A stretch of 64,000 nucleotides of DNA from Bacteroidetes bacterium HGW-Bacteroidetes-7 (GTDB lineage Bacteria > Bacteroidota > Bacteroidia > Bacteroidales > UBA932). The position numbers and the translations under genes are program-made. The notes under the pieces are model-generated. The model was given only the letters and a program-made list of their open reading frames with translations. It searched no databases and was not told the DNA's origin. Below, in pieces: positions 35,591 to 44,396 of the stretch. The stretch covers positions 45,112 to 109,111 of the forward strand of contig PHDA01000005.1 of the NCBI GenBank assembly GCA_002842465.1, read 5' to 3'. How positions within the stretch are numbered: position 1 is the stretch's first letter; each line of letters starts with the position of its first letter.

Positions 35591-38500
35591 TTAATGCCTG
35601 GTTATGAATTTTTCAACAACTTCAAGAAGTCGGACTGATTTGATGGGTTTTGTTATAATTTCGTTACATCCTGCCTCAAGAGCCTGTCTGTGGTCAGACT
35701 CAAAGGCATTTGCTGTTTGAGCAATTATTGGAACAAATGGGGATTCAGAACGGATAATTTTTGTTGCCTCAAGACCATCCATTACTGGCATTTTAATATC
35801 CATAAGAACAAGGTCAGGCTTGTGAGATTTGAAAAGCGAAACTGCCTCTAATCCGTTTTTGGCCCATAATATATTATAATGTTTCGAGAGAATAATTTTC
35901 AATAAGATGTAATTACTCTCTAGATCTTCTGCGATGAGAATACTAGGCGTGGCAACATTTTGGAGATTGCCGGCCGAAGTGTTACTATTATCCATATTCA
36001 TATCAGTTGTTGGATGTAAATCACTTAAATAATTATCCGGTAATGTTTTATGTGGAAGGGAGTAGGTAATGGTTGTCCCTTTTCCCACTATTGATTCAGC
36101 TTTGATTGTGCCACCGAAAAACTCAATCAATGCTTTGCAGATTGGAAGACCCAAACCCGAACCCGAACTAAACTCATCTGCTTTATAGAAACGGCTGAAT
36201 ACCTTTTCGAGCTGACTGTTACTCATCCCTTTTCCTGTGTCCGAAACATAAATCTCTGTAAAATTACCATTAATTCTGGCTCCGATTCGTATCTCTCCCT
36301 TTTCTGTAAACTTAATGGAGTTGCCAACAAGATTATTCAAGATCTGGTAGTTGCGAAGTCTGTCAAAAACCAGCAATATATCAGCCTCTCCAAGGTCAGA
36401 AATGATTTTGACACCCTCTTTGACAACTCGCTGATGAATGGACAGAACCTCTTCTATTTGCTTGTTAAGGGAGAACTCTCTTATATCAAACTTTATTGAA
36501 TTTGATTCAATTCTGGAGAGGTCAAGAATATCGTTAATAAGACCCAAAAGCATCTTTGCGTTGGAGCTGATAATGTCTGAGAACTCTGCTTTTTCTGTCT
36601 CTGTATATTCATTGTCAGAGAGAAGAGCCGAGAACCCAACAATTCCATTGAGAGGTGTGCGAATCTCGTGGCTCATATTGGAGAGGAATGCAGTTTTAAG
36701 TTTATCGGACTCCTCTGCCCTTTTTTTGGCCTCAATCAGCTCGCACTCACGCTCCTTGTAATCGTTTATGTTGATATCCATACCATAAACATTTGTGTTT
36801 ACGATATCTCCCTCTCTGTTAAGCTGAATAATACTTCTGCGCTGCCACCATTCGTATTTGCCATCTTTGAGTACTCTGAAATCAGTTGAAGAGATATCCT
36901 CTTTATTATTAACAGACCCGGTATGTTTATGGTGTTCTTTAAGCTGGTTTCTGTCATCCGGATGAACCATCTCGAGGAAATCTTCCAATTTTCTTGTTTC
37001 GACAAAATATTTGCCTGCAACAGATTTAAAGCTCTCGTCAAAAATGAAGTTATTTTCAGCAGGGTTATAATACCATGTATAAAACATGGCAGATTCCATT
37101 GCGGTCCTTAAAAAACGTGAGAGACGATAAAACTCAGTGATATCTCTGAACACAAAAACCAATTGCCTGATCTTATCTTTGGTGTCAACAACGGGAAATA
37201 TCTCACCGGTAATGAATTTATATTCAGAATTTTTAACTTTTAATACAAAATCGGGAAGCAAAGACTGAGGAACTCCGGATTTAAGGGCTAAAATCATGAA
37301 GTTCTCAAATGCAGGTTTTCCGGGTGGTTGAGAAAGGTTAAAAACTTCACTAAATTTCTTTCCAATATAAGGTCCTGAAGAGCCGGACATCTCTGCTGCC
37401 TTTATATTTATTTCGATAATATTAAAATCCCGATCAAGAGATACGACGCCCTCTGACATTACCTTAAGGGTGTTGTCGAGTAACTCTTTTCTCTTGAAAT
37501 TTTTTGCTGCAAGTTGTTCGTTTTCAAGCGTAAGCCTCCTATGTCTAATGTGATACATGGTAAACACTAAAAGCGAAAGCAGTAAAATTGAAAAAAGAGC
37601 CAACAGAAAATTAATCTCAATCCGGTAATTATCCAGCAAAGAGTCAGGTTTGTTCAAAAACAGAGAACTCTTTGGAAGATCTTTTGAGGAGATGTTCCAT
37701 CTGTCCATTGCACTATAATCAAATACCAGCCTATAGTCTCTTATTGTATCATGGAACACCCCTGAGGAATCCAGCTTGTTAGCCATTGAAGCAACCTTAT
37801 ACCCAACATCCCAGGTTGAAGAAGTGTAGCCACCAATTGTACCTGAACCAACCGAAAGGTATTGGGTTGCCAGAATTGGGAATTTCTCTATTTCAGTCAG
37901 AAATGGCTCTGTTGAGGTGCTCAGTTTGTAATTGCCATAGTTGTCTAATTGCCAAGAAGATAGTATGATAAATGTGTTTGATGGGAATTGTTTAATCTCG
38001 TCAATAAACTCCCTGAAATTGTTTTTCTTAATCCTAATATAATGGATTAAAACATCATCTATACTCCTGCCAAGCTGCTCTCTTGCTACGTCCACCTCAA
38101 TATCTCCATACGGGCTTTCATCTGTTAATATCAGAACGTTCTTTGTTTGCGGGAATAGCCTCATTCCCAATTTAAAATTCTCTTTGAAAAAAAGCTGAGT
38201 GGCTACAGTTGAAATTTTGTCGTTTTTTTGAATTCTTGATCCGTTGTAAACAACCGAAATCATTGAAAGTCTTTTTGGGATGAGAGTGTCAGCATCCAGA
38301 ATGAGCCTGTGTGCTTCTGAGTCGGTTGCAACTAATACATTGGTTGTAAATTTGATAAATGGTGTCTGAAGAATTTCTTTAAACCTTTCAATTTTATCGA
38401 AATAGGCACTCTCTCCTGTATTGTCAACGGTTAATGTCCTTACCCTGGATGGAATCTTATGACTTGAAAGATAACTTGCAAAGCCGGCATTTAATTCAGC

Positions 38501-38659
38501 CAGTCTTTCGGTATTGTGAATTTTTGTGTAAATTAGCGTGAATGACTTCTCTTTGTTCTGAGGAGGCTCATCAGGAGCGTAGTAGCTCTGAGAGCTAATG
38601 ATGCCAAAACTGCCCAAATAGAGCAACAAAAAGAGAATGGTTGTGAGAGAGAGACGCAT
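35591..38659 (-). CDS. hybrid sensor histidine kinase/response regulator with periplasmic binding-like sensor
   Basis: 1022 residues. Order: signal/anchor 1-23; a periplasmic domain (about 35-330) that reads like an ABC-type substrate-binding fold; one membrane segment about 352-372; two PAS-like domains (about 390-500 and 520-640); HisKA with phospho-acceptor His664 in SHEIRTPLNG; HATPase (about 765-870) with DTGKGMS and GSGLGL; a receiver domain about 900-1018 with Asp954 in LMDIKMP. It should sense a small molecule outside and relay phosphate internally. No partner regulator is adjacent; fbp lies downstream. The ligand is unknown. Confidence 0.9.
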   Translation of the reverse strand: MRLSLTTILFLLLYLGSFGIISSQSYYAPDEPPQNKEKSFTLIYTKIHNTERLAELNAGFASYLSSHKIPSRVRTLTVDNTGESAYFDKIERFKEILQTPFIKFTTNVLVATDSEAHRLILDADTLIPKRLSMISVVYNGSRIQKNDKISTVATQLFFKENFKLGMRLFPQTKNVLILTDESPYGDIEVDVAREQLGRSIDDVLIHYIRIKKNNFREFIDEIKQFPSNTFIILSSWQLDNYGNYKLSTSTEPFLTEIEKFPILATQYLSVGSGTIGGYTSSTWDVGYKVASMANKLDSSGVFHDTIRDYRLVFDYSAMDRWNISSKDLPKSSLFLNKPDSLLDNYRIEINFLLALFSILLLSLLVFTMYHIRHRRLTLENEQLAAKNFKRKELLDNTLKVMSEGVVSLDRDFNIIEINIKAAEMSGSSGPYIGKKFSEVFNLSQPPGKPAFENFMILALKSGVPQSLLPDFVLKVKNSEYKFITGEIFPVVDTKDKIRQLVFVFRDITEFYRLSRFLRTAMESAMFYTWYYNPAENNFIFDESFKSVAGKYFVETRKLEDFLEMVHPDDRNQLKEHHKHTGSVNNKEDISSTDFRVLKDGKYEWWQRRSIIQLNREGDIVNTNVYGMDININDYKERECELIEAKKRAEESDKLKTAFLSNMSHEIRTPLNGIVGFSALLSDNEYTETEKAEFSDIISSNAKMLLGLINDILDLSRIESNSIKFDIREFSLNKQIEEVLSIHQRVVKEGVKIISDLGEADILLVFDRLRNYQILNNLVGNSIKFTEKGEIRIGARINGNFTEIYVSDTGKGMSNSQLEKVFSRFYKADEFSSGSGLGLPICKALIEFFGGTIKAESIVGKGTTITYSLPHKTLPDNYLSDLHPTTDMNMDNSNTSAGNLQNVATPSILIAEDLESNYILLKIILSKHYNILWAKNGLEAVSLFKSHKPDLVLMDIKMPVMDGLEATKIIRSESPFVPIIAQTANAFESDHRQALEAGCNEIITKPIKSVRLLEVVEKFITRH

Positions 38660-38757
38660 TAATTTGATTGTTTAGCCAAAGTTAATTAAAAAAACATGCT
38701 TCTGATAGAATAAGACTAGTACTTTAAATATTATAATCAAACTAAAAATAAAACGAT

Positions 38758-39333
38758 ATGTTTTTTGAATTACCAAAACTGCCTTACAAAACCGATGAGT
38801 TAAATCCCGCAATCAGTCCATTAACAATGGAATTTCATTATGGAAAACACCATCAGGCCTATGTTACAAACCTCAACAACCTTATTAAAGGGACTGAGTT
38901 CGAAAAGATGAACCTCCAGGAGATTGTTATGAAATCAGAAGGTGCTATTTTTAATAATGCAGCACAGGTTTGGAACCACACCTTTTACTTTCATTCATTT
39001 AAACCTAAAGGTGGAGGTGCTCCCAAGGGCCCTCTGGCCAAGGCTATCGAAAGCGAGTGGGGCTCTTTTGATGATTTTAAAAAGGAGTTTTCAAATGCAG
39101 CTCTTACAGTTTTCGGATCGGGTTGGGCATGGCTTGTTAAGGACAAAGAGGGTAAGTTATCTATTACAAAAGAGAGTAACGCAGGAACTCCCGTTAAAAA
39201 CGGACTAACAGCCATTCTTACATTTGACGTATGGGAACATGCCTATTATCTGGACTATCAAAACAAAAGAGCAGATTACATTGCAGCCCTTTGGGATATT
39301 ATTGATTGGGATATTGTGTCAGCAAGATTTTAA
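38758..39333 (+). CDS. sodB: iron-type superoxide dismutase
   Basis: 191 residues. Metal ligands His27, His74, Asp157 and His161 (in FDVWEHAYY) are all present. Gln70 in NAAQVWNH, together with SGWAWLV and NAGTP, points to the Fe or cambialistic form rather than strict Mn. It detoxifies superoxide in the cytoplasm. Its stop overlaps the stop of the convergent MATE gene within TTAA. Confidence 0.95.
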   Translation: MFFELPKLPYKTDELNPAISPLTMEFHYGKHHQAYVTNLNNLIKGTEFEKMNLQEIVMKSEGAIFNNAAQVWNHTFYFHSFKPKGGGAPKGPLAKAIESEWGSFDDFKKEFSNAALTVFGSGWAWLVKDKEGKLSITKESNAGTPVKNGLTAILTFDVWEHAYYLDYQNKRADYIAALWDIIDWDIVSARF

Positions 39334-40631
39334 GCAATAGCTTTTGACAATACTTTCCTTTTCATTAGAAAGGACATCATTACGGTTCTAACTACCAGGT
39401 GTACCATGTATGCCAGATAGAGAGCCTGAAGCCCCATAAGGTTTTCCATTGAATAAAAGGTGATAAAGAACGATGCCGCAGAAAGCAACATTGTGTCTCT
39501 TATCGCCTTTGATGCAATGGCTCCTATGAATATTCCGTCAAGGATGAAGGCGGCACAACTAAGCAGTGGAACAACTAAAAGCCACGGAAGGTAATCAGCA
39601 GCCGAAGCCAGAACCTCTTGATTGTTGGTCATTAGTCTGAAAAGGAACTCATCTGCAAGAGCGTAAACAACTGTTGATACTGCGGCAACAATGAGTGTCC
39701 AGCGGAAAAGAACAGCTATTGCCCTTTTAAGGGATTTGAGGTCTTTTGCCCCTATGAATCGTCCTGTCAAAGCTTCTCCCGCATACGCAAATCCGTCAAT
39801 AAAATATGAGTAAAGCAACATGAGCTTCATCATGATTGTGCTTACTGCAAGTAAATTATCGCCATAACGTGCTGCGATGCTGGTGAACCCGGAGTAGACT
39901 AGAAGAAGCGATACTGATCTTAGAAACAGGTTCCCGTTTAAAACGAAAAAGTCCTTCATCTGTCTAAGTTTGAGACTCTCTTTAATGTGGATGTATCTGA
40001 AGAGTTTTCGGTAATAGATTACCAACAAAGTTATAGCTATAGCCAGGCCCATGTATTGCGCCAAAAGTGTACCCAAGGCTATTCCAGGTATTCCCATTCC
40101 CAAACCTATTGCAAAAACTACACTCAAAACAAGATTTAAAAGATTTACAGAGACATCTACAACCATTGGGCTTATAGTGTTTTGCATACCAATAAACCAA
40201 CCTTTGAATGCAAACAGCGACAGCGTTGCAGGTGCAGCCCAGATTCTTATATAAAAATATTGTCTGGCAAGTGACTCAACCTCAGTGGTGCAATCAATAA
40301 TCAGGAATGCAGACTCAAGAAATGCAAATTGAATTACCCAAATGACCACCGCAGAGAGCAGAGCCGTTCCAACCGCCTGAACAAGTATCCTGAAAGCATC
40401 CTTGAAGTCTCTTCTTCCGTATGCCTGTGCTGCAAAACCACCGGTACCAACCCTCAAAAAGCCCATGTTCCAGTAAAGCAGATCAAACAGCATGGTGGCA
40501 ATCGCTATGCCTCCTATACTGGCGGCATCACCCAGTCGCCCTGCAATTGCAAGGTCGACCATACCCACAAGCGGAACTGTAATATTGGCAAGGATACTTG
40601 GCGCAGCCAGCTTTAAAACCCTTTTATTCAT
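39330..40631 (-). CDS. MATE-family multidrug/Na+ (H+) antiporter
   Basis: 433 residues with about twelve hydrophobic segments in two halves. The start LAAPSILANITVPLVGMVDLAIAGR and the second-half FIGAKDLKSLKRA resemble the DinF-type branch of MATE exporters. It probably exports cationic compounds or oxidised products. It overlaps rsgA: its ATG and the rsgA TGA share ATGA (40628-40631), so it is translationally coupled to rsgA. Confidence 0.9.
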   Translation of the reverse strand: MNKRVLKLAAPSILANITVPLVGMVDLAIAGRLGDAASIGGIAIATMLFDLLYWNMGFLRVGTGGFAAQAYGRRDFKDAFRILVQAVGTALLSAVVIWVIQFAFLESAFLIIDCTTEVESLARQYFYIRIWAAPATLSLFAFKGWFIGMQNTISPMVVDVSVNLLNLVLSVVFAIGLGMGIPGIALGTLLAQYMGLAIAITLLVIYYRKLFRYIHIKESLKLRQMKDFFVLNGNLFLRSVSLLLVYSGFTSIAARYGDNLLAVSTIMMKLMLLYSYFIDGFAYAGEALTGRFIGAKDLKSLKRAIAVLFRWTLIVAAVSTVVYALADEFLFRLMTNNQEVLASAADYLPWLLVVPLLSCAAFILDGIFIGAIASKAIRDTMLLSAASFFITFYSMENLMGLQALYLAYMVHLVVRTVMMSFLMKRKVLSKAIA

Positions 40632-41569
40632 CGGTACTTCTCCTCATCTTCAAGCATGCTCAGATAGGAATAGTATCGCTCCTCCATAATCTCTCCTGTT
40701 TCAACGCCGGCCTTGACCGCACATCCGGGTTCGTGGGTGTGGGTACACGGGGCAAAGCGACATTTTTCGAGAATTCTGAGCATTTCCGGGAAGTAGTGGC
40801 TTAACTCCTCCGGCTTCATTTCAAGAAGTCCAAATCCTTTTATTCCCGGGGTATCAATAATAAAACCTCCGCTTTCCAGAGGATGAATTTCATAAAATGT
40901 TGTAGTGTGTTTACCCATTTTGTGATAATCTGAGATATCACCTGTCTTAAGTCCAAGGTTAGGAGCAAGGGCATTAATCAGAGATGATTTTCCAACTCCT
41001 GAGACTCCGGAAAAGAGAGTCAGCTTATCTTTGCACTTCTCTCTCACAACGTTAAGATTCAATCCGGTCAATCCGGAAGTCTGTATTATTTCGTAACCGA
41101 CACTTTTACCATATATGTCATAAAACCTCTCCAACTCATTTTCGAACTCACCCGTGTAGAGGTCTGATTTATTGAGCAGTATTATCACCGGAACCTTGTA
41201 AGCTTCACACGTTACCAAAAATCTGTCAATAAATTCCAGCTTTGTCTCGGGAAAGTCAAGTGTAACAATCAGGAAAACCTGATCCAGATTTGAGGCTATT
41301 ATATGAGCCTGTCTTGAAAGGTTGGTTGATTTACGAATTATGTAATTGCGACGCGAATGCACCTTTGTTATAACTCCGATAATGCCATCTTCTGTTTCGT
41401 AAACGACTCTGTCACCTACTGCTACGGGGTTTGTGGTGTGGGAGTCCTTAAGGCGCAGTTTACCCCTTAGAACGCATGTTACTACGTCCCATTGAGGCAG
41501 CTTGCTCACAAGATATTGACTGCCCGTATGTTTGACAACGGTACCCTCTTCTGTTTTTCTATTTTCCAC
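40628..41569 (-). CDS. rsgA: ribosome small-subunit-dependent GTPase A
   Basis: 313 residues from the GTG at 41569. An N-terminal OB domain (GTVVKHTGSQYLV to GDRVVY) precedes a circularly permuted GTPase with NKSD (G4) before GVSGVGKSS (G1) and DTPGIKGF (G3), and a C-terminal zinc site (CRFAPCTH-HEPGC). It helps mature the 30S subunit. An ATG at 41614 would overlap the divergent gene and add residues absent from relatives, so GTG is preferred. TATCTTCG at 41582-41575 is a likely -7 box, which would place the transcript start almost at the GTG. Confidence 0.93.
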   Translation of the reverse strand: MENRKTEEGTVVKHTGSQYLVSKLPQWDVVTCVLRGKLRLKDSHTTNPVAVGDRVVYETEDGIIGVITKVHSRRNYIIRKSTNLSRQAHIIASNLDQVFLIVTLDFPETKLEFIDRFLVTCEAYKVPVIILLNKSDLYTGEFENELERFYDIYGKSVGYEIIQTSGLTGLNLNVVREKCKDKLTLFSGVSGVGKSSLINALAPNLGLKTGDISDYHKMGKHTTTFYEIHPLESGGFIIDTPGIKGFGLLEMKPEELSHYFPEMLRILEKCRFAPCTHTHEPGCAVKAGVETGEIMEERYYSYLSMLEDEEKYR

Positions 41570-41631
41570 GGCCGCGAAGATACAAAATTTGAGAAAATGG
41601 ATTAGCTTTGTCAAAATTAATTCTTTTATAT

Positions 41632-42609
41632 ATGTTTACCATAAGTGAGATTGATTCTATGGTGGAAAAGGGAATATATTCCCTCGATCTTAAAGGAGAA
41701 CCGGGTGAACTCTATGATCCCATAGAATATCTTATCGCAATCGGAGGCAAAAGAGTAAGGCCCAAGTTAGCCGTTCTCACCTTTAACCTCTTCTCAGATA
41801 AAATTGACTACTCAATAATCTATCCTGCGATGGGTCTTGAGATTTTTCACGGCTTTACTCTCATTCATGACGACATTATGGATAATGCCGATCTCAGGAG
41901 GAACAGGGCAACAATCCATAAAAAATGGAATACCAATGTAGCCATTCTTTCAGGAGACGTAATGTGCATAAAATCATATCAATATATATCGCATGCTCCG
42001 GCTCCTGTTCTTAAAAATGTTCTGGATCTGTTTAGCCAGACTGCAGCAAAAGTGTGCGAAGGTCAGCAGTACGATATGAATTTCGAATCTATGCCTTTCA
42101 TAACCATGGATGACTACATTCAGATGATTGGACTGAAAACGGCTGTTTTAATTGCTGCATCGGCCAAGATAGGGGCAATCATAGGCGGTGCTAATTCAAA
42201 AAGCGCAGAGTGTATTTACAACTACGGTTACAACCTTGGGCTTGCCTTTCAGATCAAGGATGACTACTTTGACAGCTTTGGCGACAGCAATGTTTTTGGT
42301 AAAAAGATAGGGGGAGATATACTTTGCGGCAAAAAAACCTGGCTTCTTGTAGAATCATTCAAAAGGGCAGATGCAACCACAAGACAGGAGTTGTACATCA
42401 ACCTAAAGACGTCAGCTGCGGAGGCTGATGCAAAAATTGAAAAGGTTCTGGATATCTACAAATCTCTTGGCATTAAAGAGGCTGCTCAAGAGGCAATAGA
42501 GTTTTATCACAGCAAAGCGATAGACTCTCTTAAAGATGGAAACCTAACAAAAGAACAAACAGATCAGTTAGTTGAATTTGCCAGAAGTTTGACAGACAGA
42601 GAAAAGTAG
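41632..42609 (+). CDS. trans-prenyl diphosphate synthase (FPP/GGPP synthase family)
   Basis: 325 residues from the ATG at 41632. The two aspartate-rich motifs are present: HDDIMDNADLRR (first) and QIKDDYFD (second), with GGKRVRP near the N-terminus and LKT-KT-type lysines. It condenses isopentenyl diphosphate with allylic diphosphates for quinones or isoprenoids; chain length cannot be fixed. It is divergent from rsgA, with starts 62 bases apart. A homopurine tract follows its stop. Confidence 0.92.
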   Translation: MFTISEIDSMVEKGIYSLDLKGEPGELYDPIEYLIAIGGKRVRPKLAVLTFNLFSDKIDYSIIYPAMGLEIFHGFTLIHDDIMDNADLRRNRATIHKKWNTNVAILSGDVMCIKSYQYISHAPAPVLKNVLDLFSQTAAKVCEGQQYDMNFESMPFITMDDYIQMIGLKTAVLIAASAKIGAIIGGANSKSAECIYNYGYNLGLAFQIKDDYFDSFGDSNVFGKKIGGDILCGKKTWLLVESFKRADATTRQELYINLKTSAAEADAKIEKVLDIYKSLGIKEAAQEAIEFYHSKAIDSLKDGNLTKEQTDQLVEFARSLTDREK

Positions 42610-42611
42610 TT

Positions 42612-42675
42612 GAGAGAAGGAAAAGAAGAGAAGAAGGAAAAGAAGAGAAGAAGAAAAAGAAGAGAAAGAAGAAAG
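42612..42675 (+). repeat. 64-base uninterrupted homopurine tract
   Basis: Only A and G occur from 42612 to 42675, in irregular GAA/GAGAA units. It lies between the prenyl synthase stop and the DUF4254 gene. Reading frames on the other strand here (Phe/Ser/Leu-rich) are artefacts of the tract. Confidence 0.95.
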
Positions 42676-42742
42676 CGAAGTAAGAGAGACAACTCAGTTG
42701 CTTAAGAAATAAAAATTTAAATCTAATTTGAAATATAACATC

Positions 42743-43354
42743 ATGACTTTCAGCCAGGAATTCAACATTATTTTTGACAAAAGCGTTAACGATTATCATA
42801 TTACAGACAGTGTTGATGCACCCGAGAACAACCCCTATCCAAAAAACACACTGCAGGGGCACCTTTACTCAAAAAACTGGATAGATGCAGTTCAGTGGCA
42901 CCTTGAAGATATAATCAGAGAGCCCGGTATTGACCCGGTAAAGGCATTGGAGATTAAAAGGAGAATTGACTCATCCAATCAGGACAGAACAGACCTCGTT
43001 GAGTTGATAGACAGCTATTTCATGGACAAATATTCAGAGGTTAAAGTAGCAGCCGATGCAACAATCAACACCGAAACTCCTGCCTGGGCAATAGATCGCC
43101 TGTCGATACTTGCGCTTAAGATTTACCATATGAGAGCCCAAACAGAGAGGGCAGAGGCAACACCCGAACACAGAGAGAGTTGCAGTAAAAAACTTGCTGT
43201 ATTGCTTACGCAGAGAGAAGATCTCACCGGAGCAATAGAGACACTGCTTAAAGATATTGAAGAGGGAAGAAAGTACATGAAATTTTACAAGCAGATGAAG
43301 ATGTATAACGACCCTTCACTTAATCCTGTACTTTATGCCGGGAAAAACTCCTGA
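42743..43354 (+). CDS. DUF4254 family protein
   Basis: 203 residues, alpha-helical and soluble, starting MTFSQEFNIIFDKS. This matches DUF4254 proteins, which in Bacteroidota sit directly upstream of a glycosyltransferase family 9 gene, as here. The frame overlaps the GT9 gene by 20 bases, implying translational coupling and a shared role in lipopolysaccharide or heptose-containing glycan assembly. The biochemical function is unknown. Confidence 0.82.
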   Translation: MTFSQEFNIIFDKSVNDYHITDSVDAPENNPYPKNTLQGHLYSKNWIDAVQWHLEDIIREPGIDPVKALEIKRRIDSSNQDRTDLVELIDSYFMDKYSEVKVAADATINTETPAWAIDRLSILALKIYHMRAQTERAEATPEHRESCSKKLAVLLTQREDLTGAIETLLKDIEEGRKYMKFYKQMKMYNDPSLNPVLYAGKNS

Positions 43355-44372
43355 ACATATACTTGTTTTGCGCTTTTCAGCATTGGGAGATGCAGCAATG
43401 GCATCACCTCTGTTAAAGGAGTATGCCCGTGCCAACCCGAGTGTCAAATTTACAATGGTCTCATCACCAATGCTTGAGCCTTTGTTCGAGGGAGAGCCTA
43501 ACCTTGAATATTTTGGAACAGATCTCAAGGGGCGCCACAAAGGATTTAAAGGTCTGTACAAATTTTTTAAAGAGCTTATGAGGCTAAAACCAACCAAGGT
43601 GGCAGACATAAACTCTGTTCTAAGAACCTTTATTCTCAGAGCTTTTTTTGCAACAGCTTTTATCCCCTTGTCCTATATGAGAAAGGGAAGAAAGGAGAAG
43701 AGGGCTTTAACCAGAAAAGAGGGGAAGGTTCTTAAACAATTGATTCCAACCGTTAGAAGATACGAGCTGACACTTGTTAAACTGGGGCTTCAGGATCTAA
43801 AATTTGGATTACAGAGCGAAAATCCAGAGTTGGTCAAACCAAAAAGAGGTTATAAAAAAGAGAGTTATGTAATAGGAGTTGCTCCGTTTGCGACCCACAA
43901 GGGAAAAATTTGGCCGGTTGAAAGAATGGAGGAGCTGGTTTCAAGACTGAGCCAGGATGAGAGGTTCAAAATCCTACTTTTTGGAGGGGGTAAAAAGGAG
44001 ATAGCCACCTTAAAAGGATGGGAGCAAAAATACTCAGGGGTAAAATCGCTTGCAGGCACCTGCAGCTTCAGGGAGGAGCTTAAGGCTATTGAGGAGACAG
44101 ACTTAATGGTTTGCATGGACTCAGCAAATATGCACTTTGCCTCTTGTCTTAAAGTTCCGGTTATATCTGTCTGGGGGGCAACGCACATTTATGCAGGCTT
44201 TTATGGGCTGGGCCAGAGTTCTTCAATGGCCATTCAAAGCAGTATTGAGTGCCGCCCTTGCTCAATATTCGGGAAAAAAGAGTGTTTCAGGGGAGATTAT
44301 GCATGTCTGGACCAGATTACAACCGATATGGCAGAACAGAAAGTTCTCAACTTTTTCAGCGGACAATTGTAG
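43335..44372 (+). CDS. glycosyltransferase family 9 (heptosyltransferase-like)
   Basis: 345 residues with two Rossmann-like halves. The N-terminal ILVLRFSALGDAAMASPLL is the GT9 signature; the C-terminal half has the nucleotide-sugar region SLAGTCSFREELKAIEETDLMVCMDSANMHFASC. GT9 enzymes add ADP-heptose to the lipopolysaccharide inner core on the cytoplasmic side of the inner membrane. It overlaps the DUF4254 gene. The exact donor is not certain. Confidence 0.9.
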   Translation: MPGKTPEHILVLRFSALGDAAMASPLLKEYARANPSVKFTMVSSPMLEPLFEGEPNLEYFGTDLKGRHKGFKGLYKFFKELMRLKPTKVADINSVLRTFILRAFFATAFIPLSYMRKGRKEKRALTRKEGKVLKQLIPTVRRYELTLVKLGLQDLKFGLQSENPELVKPKRGYKKESYVIGVAPFATHKGKIWPVERMEELVSRLSQDERFKILLFGGGKKEIATLKGWEQKYSGVKSLAGTCSFREELKAIEETDLMVCMDSANMHFASCLKVPVISVWGATHIYAGFYGLGQSSSMAIQSSIECRPCSIFGKKECFRGDYACLDQITTDMAEQKVLNFFSGQL

Positions 44373-44396
44373 TAATTGTAGCTTAAGTAACCATTA

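Noticed and set aside
40628..41614. Longer rsgA start at 41614
   Set aside because: It would add a hydrophobic extension not typical of RsgA, run through the predicted -7 box and approach the divergent gene; GTG at 41569 fits better.
42530..42862. Minus-strand frame rich in Phe, Ser and Leu
   Set aside because: Its composition is just the complement of the homopurine tract.
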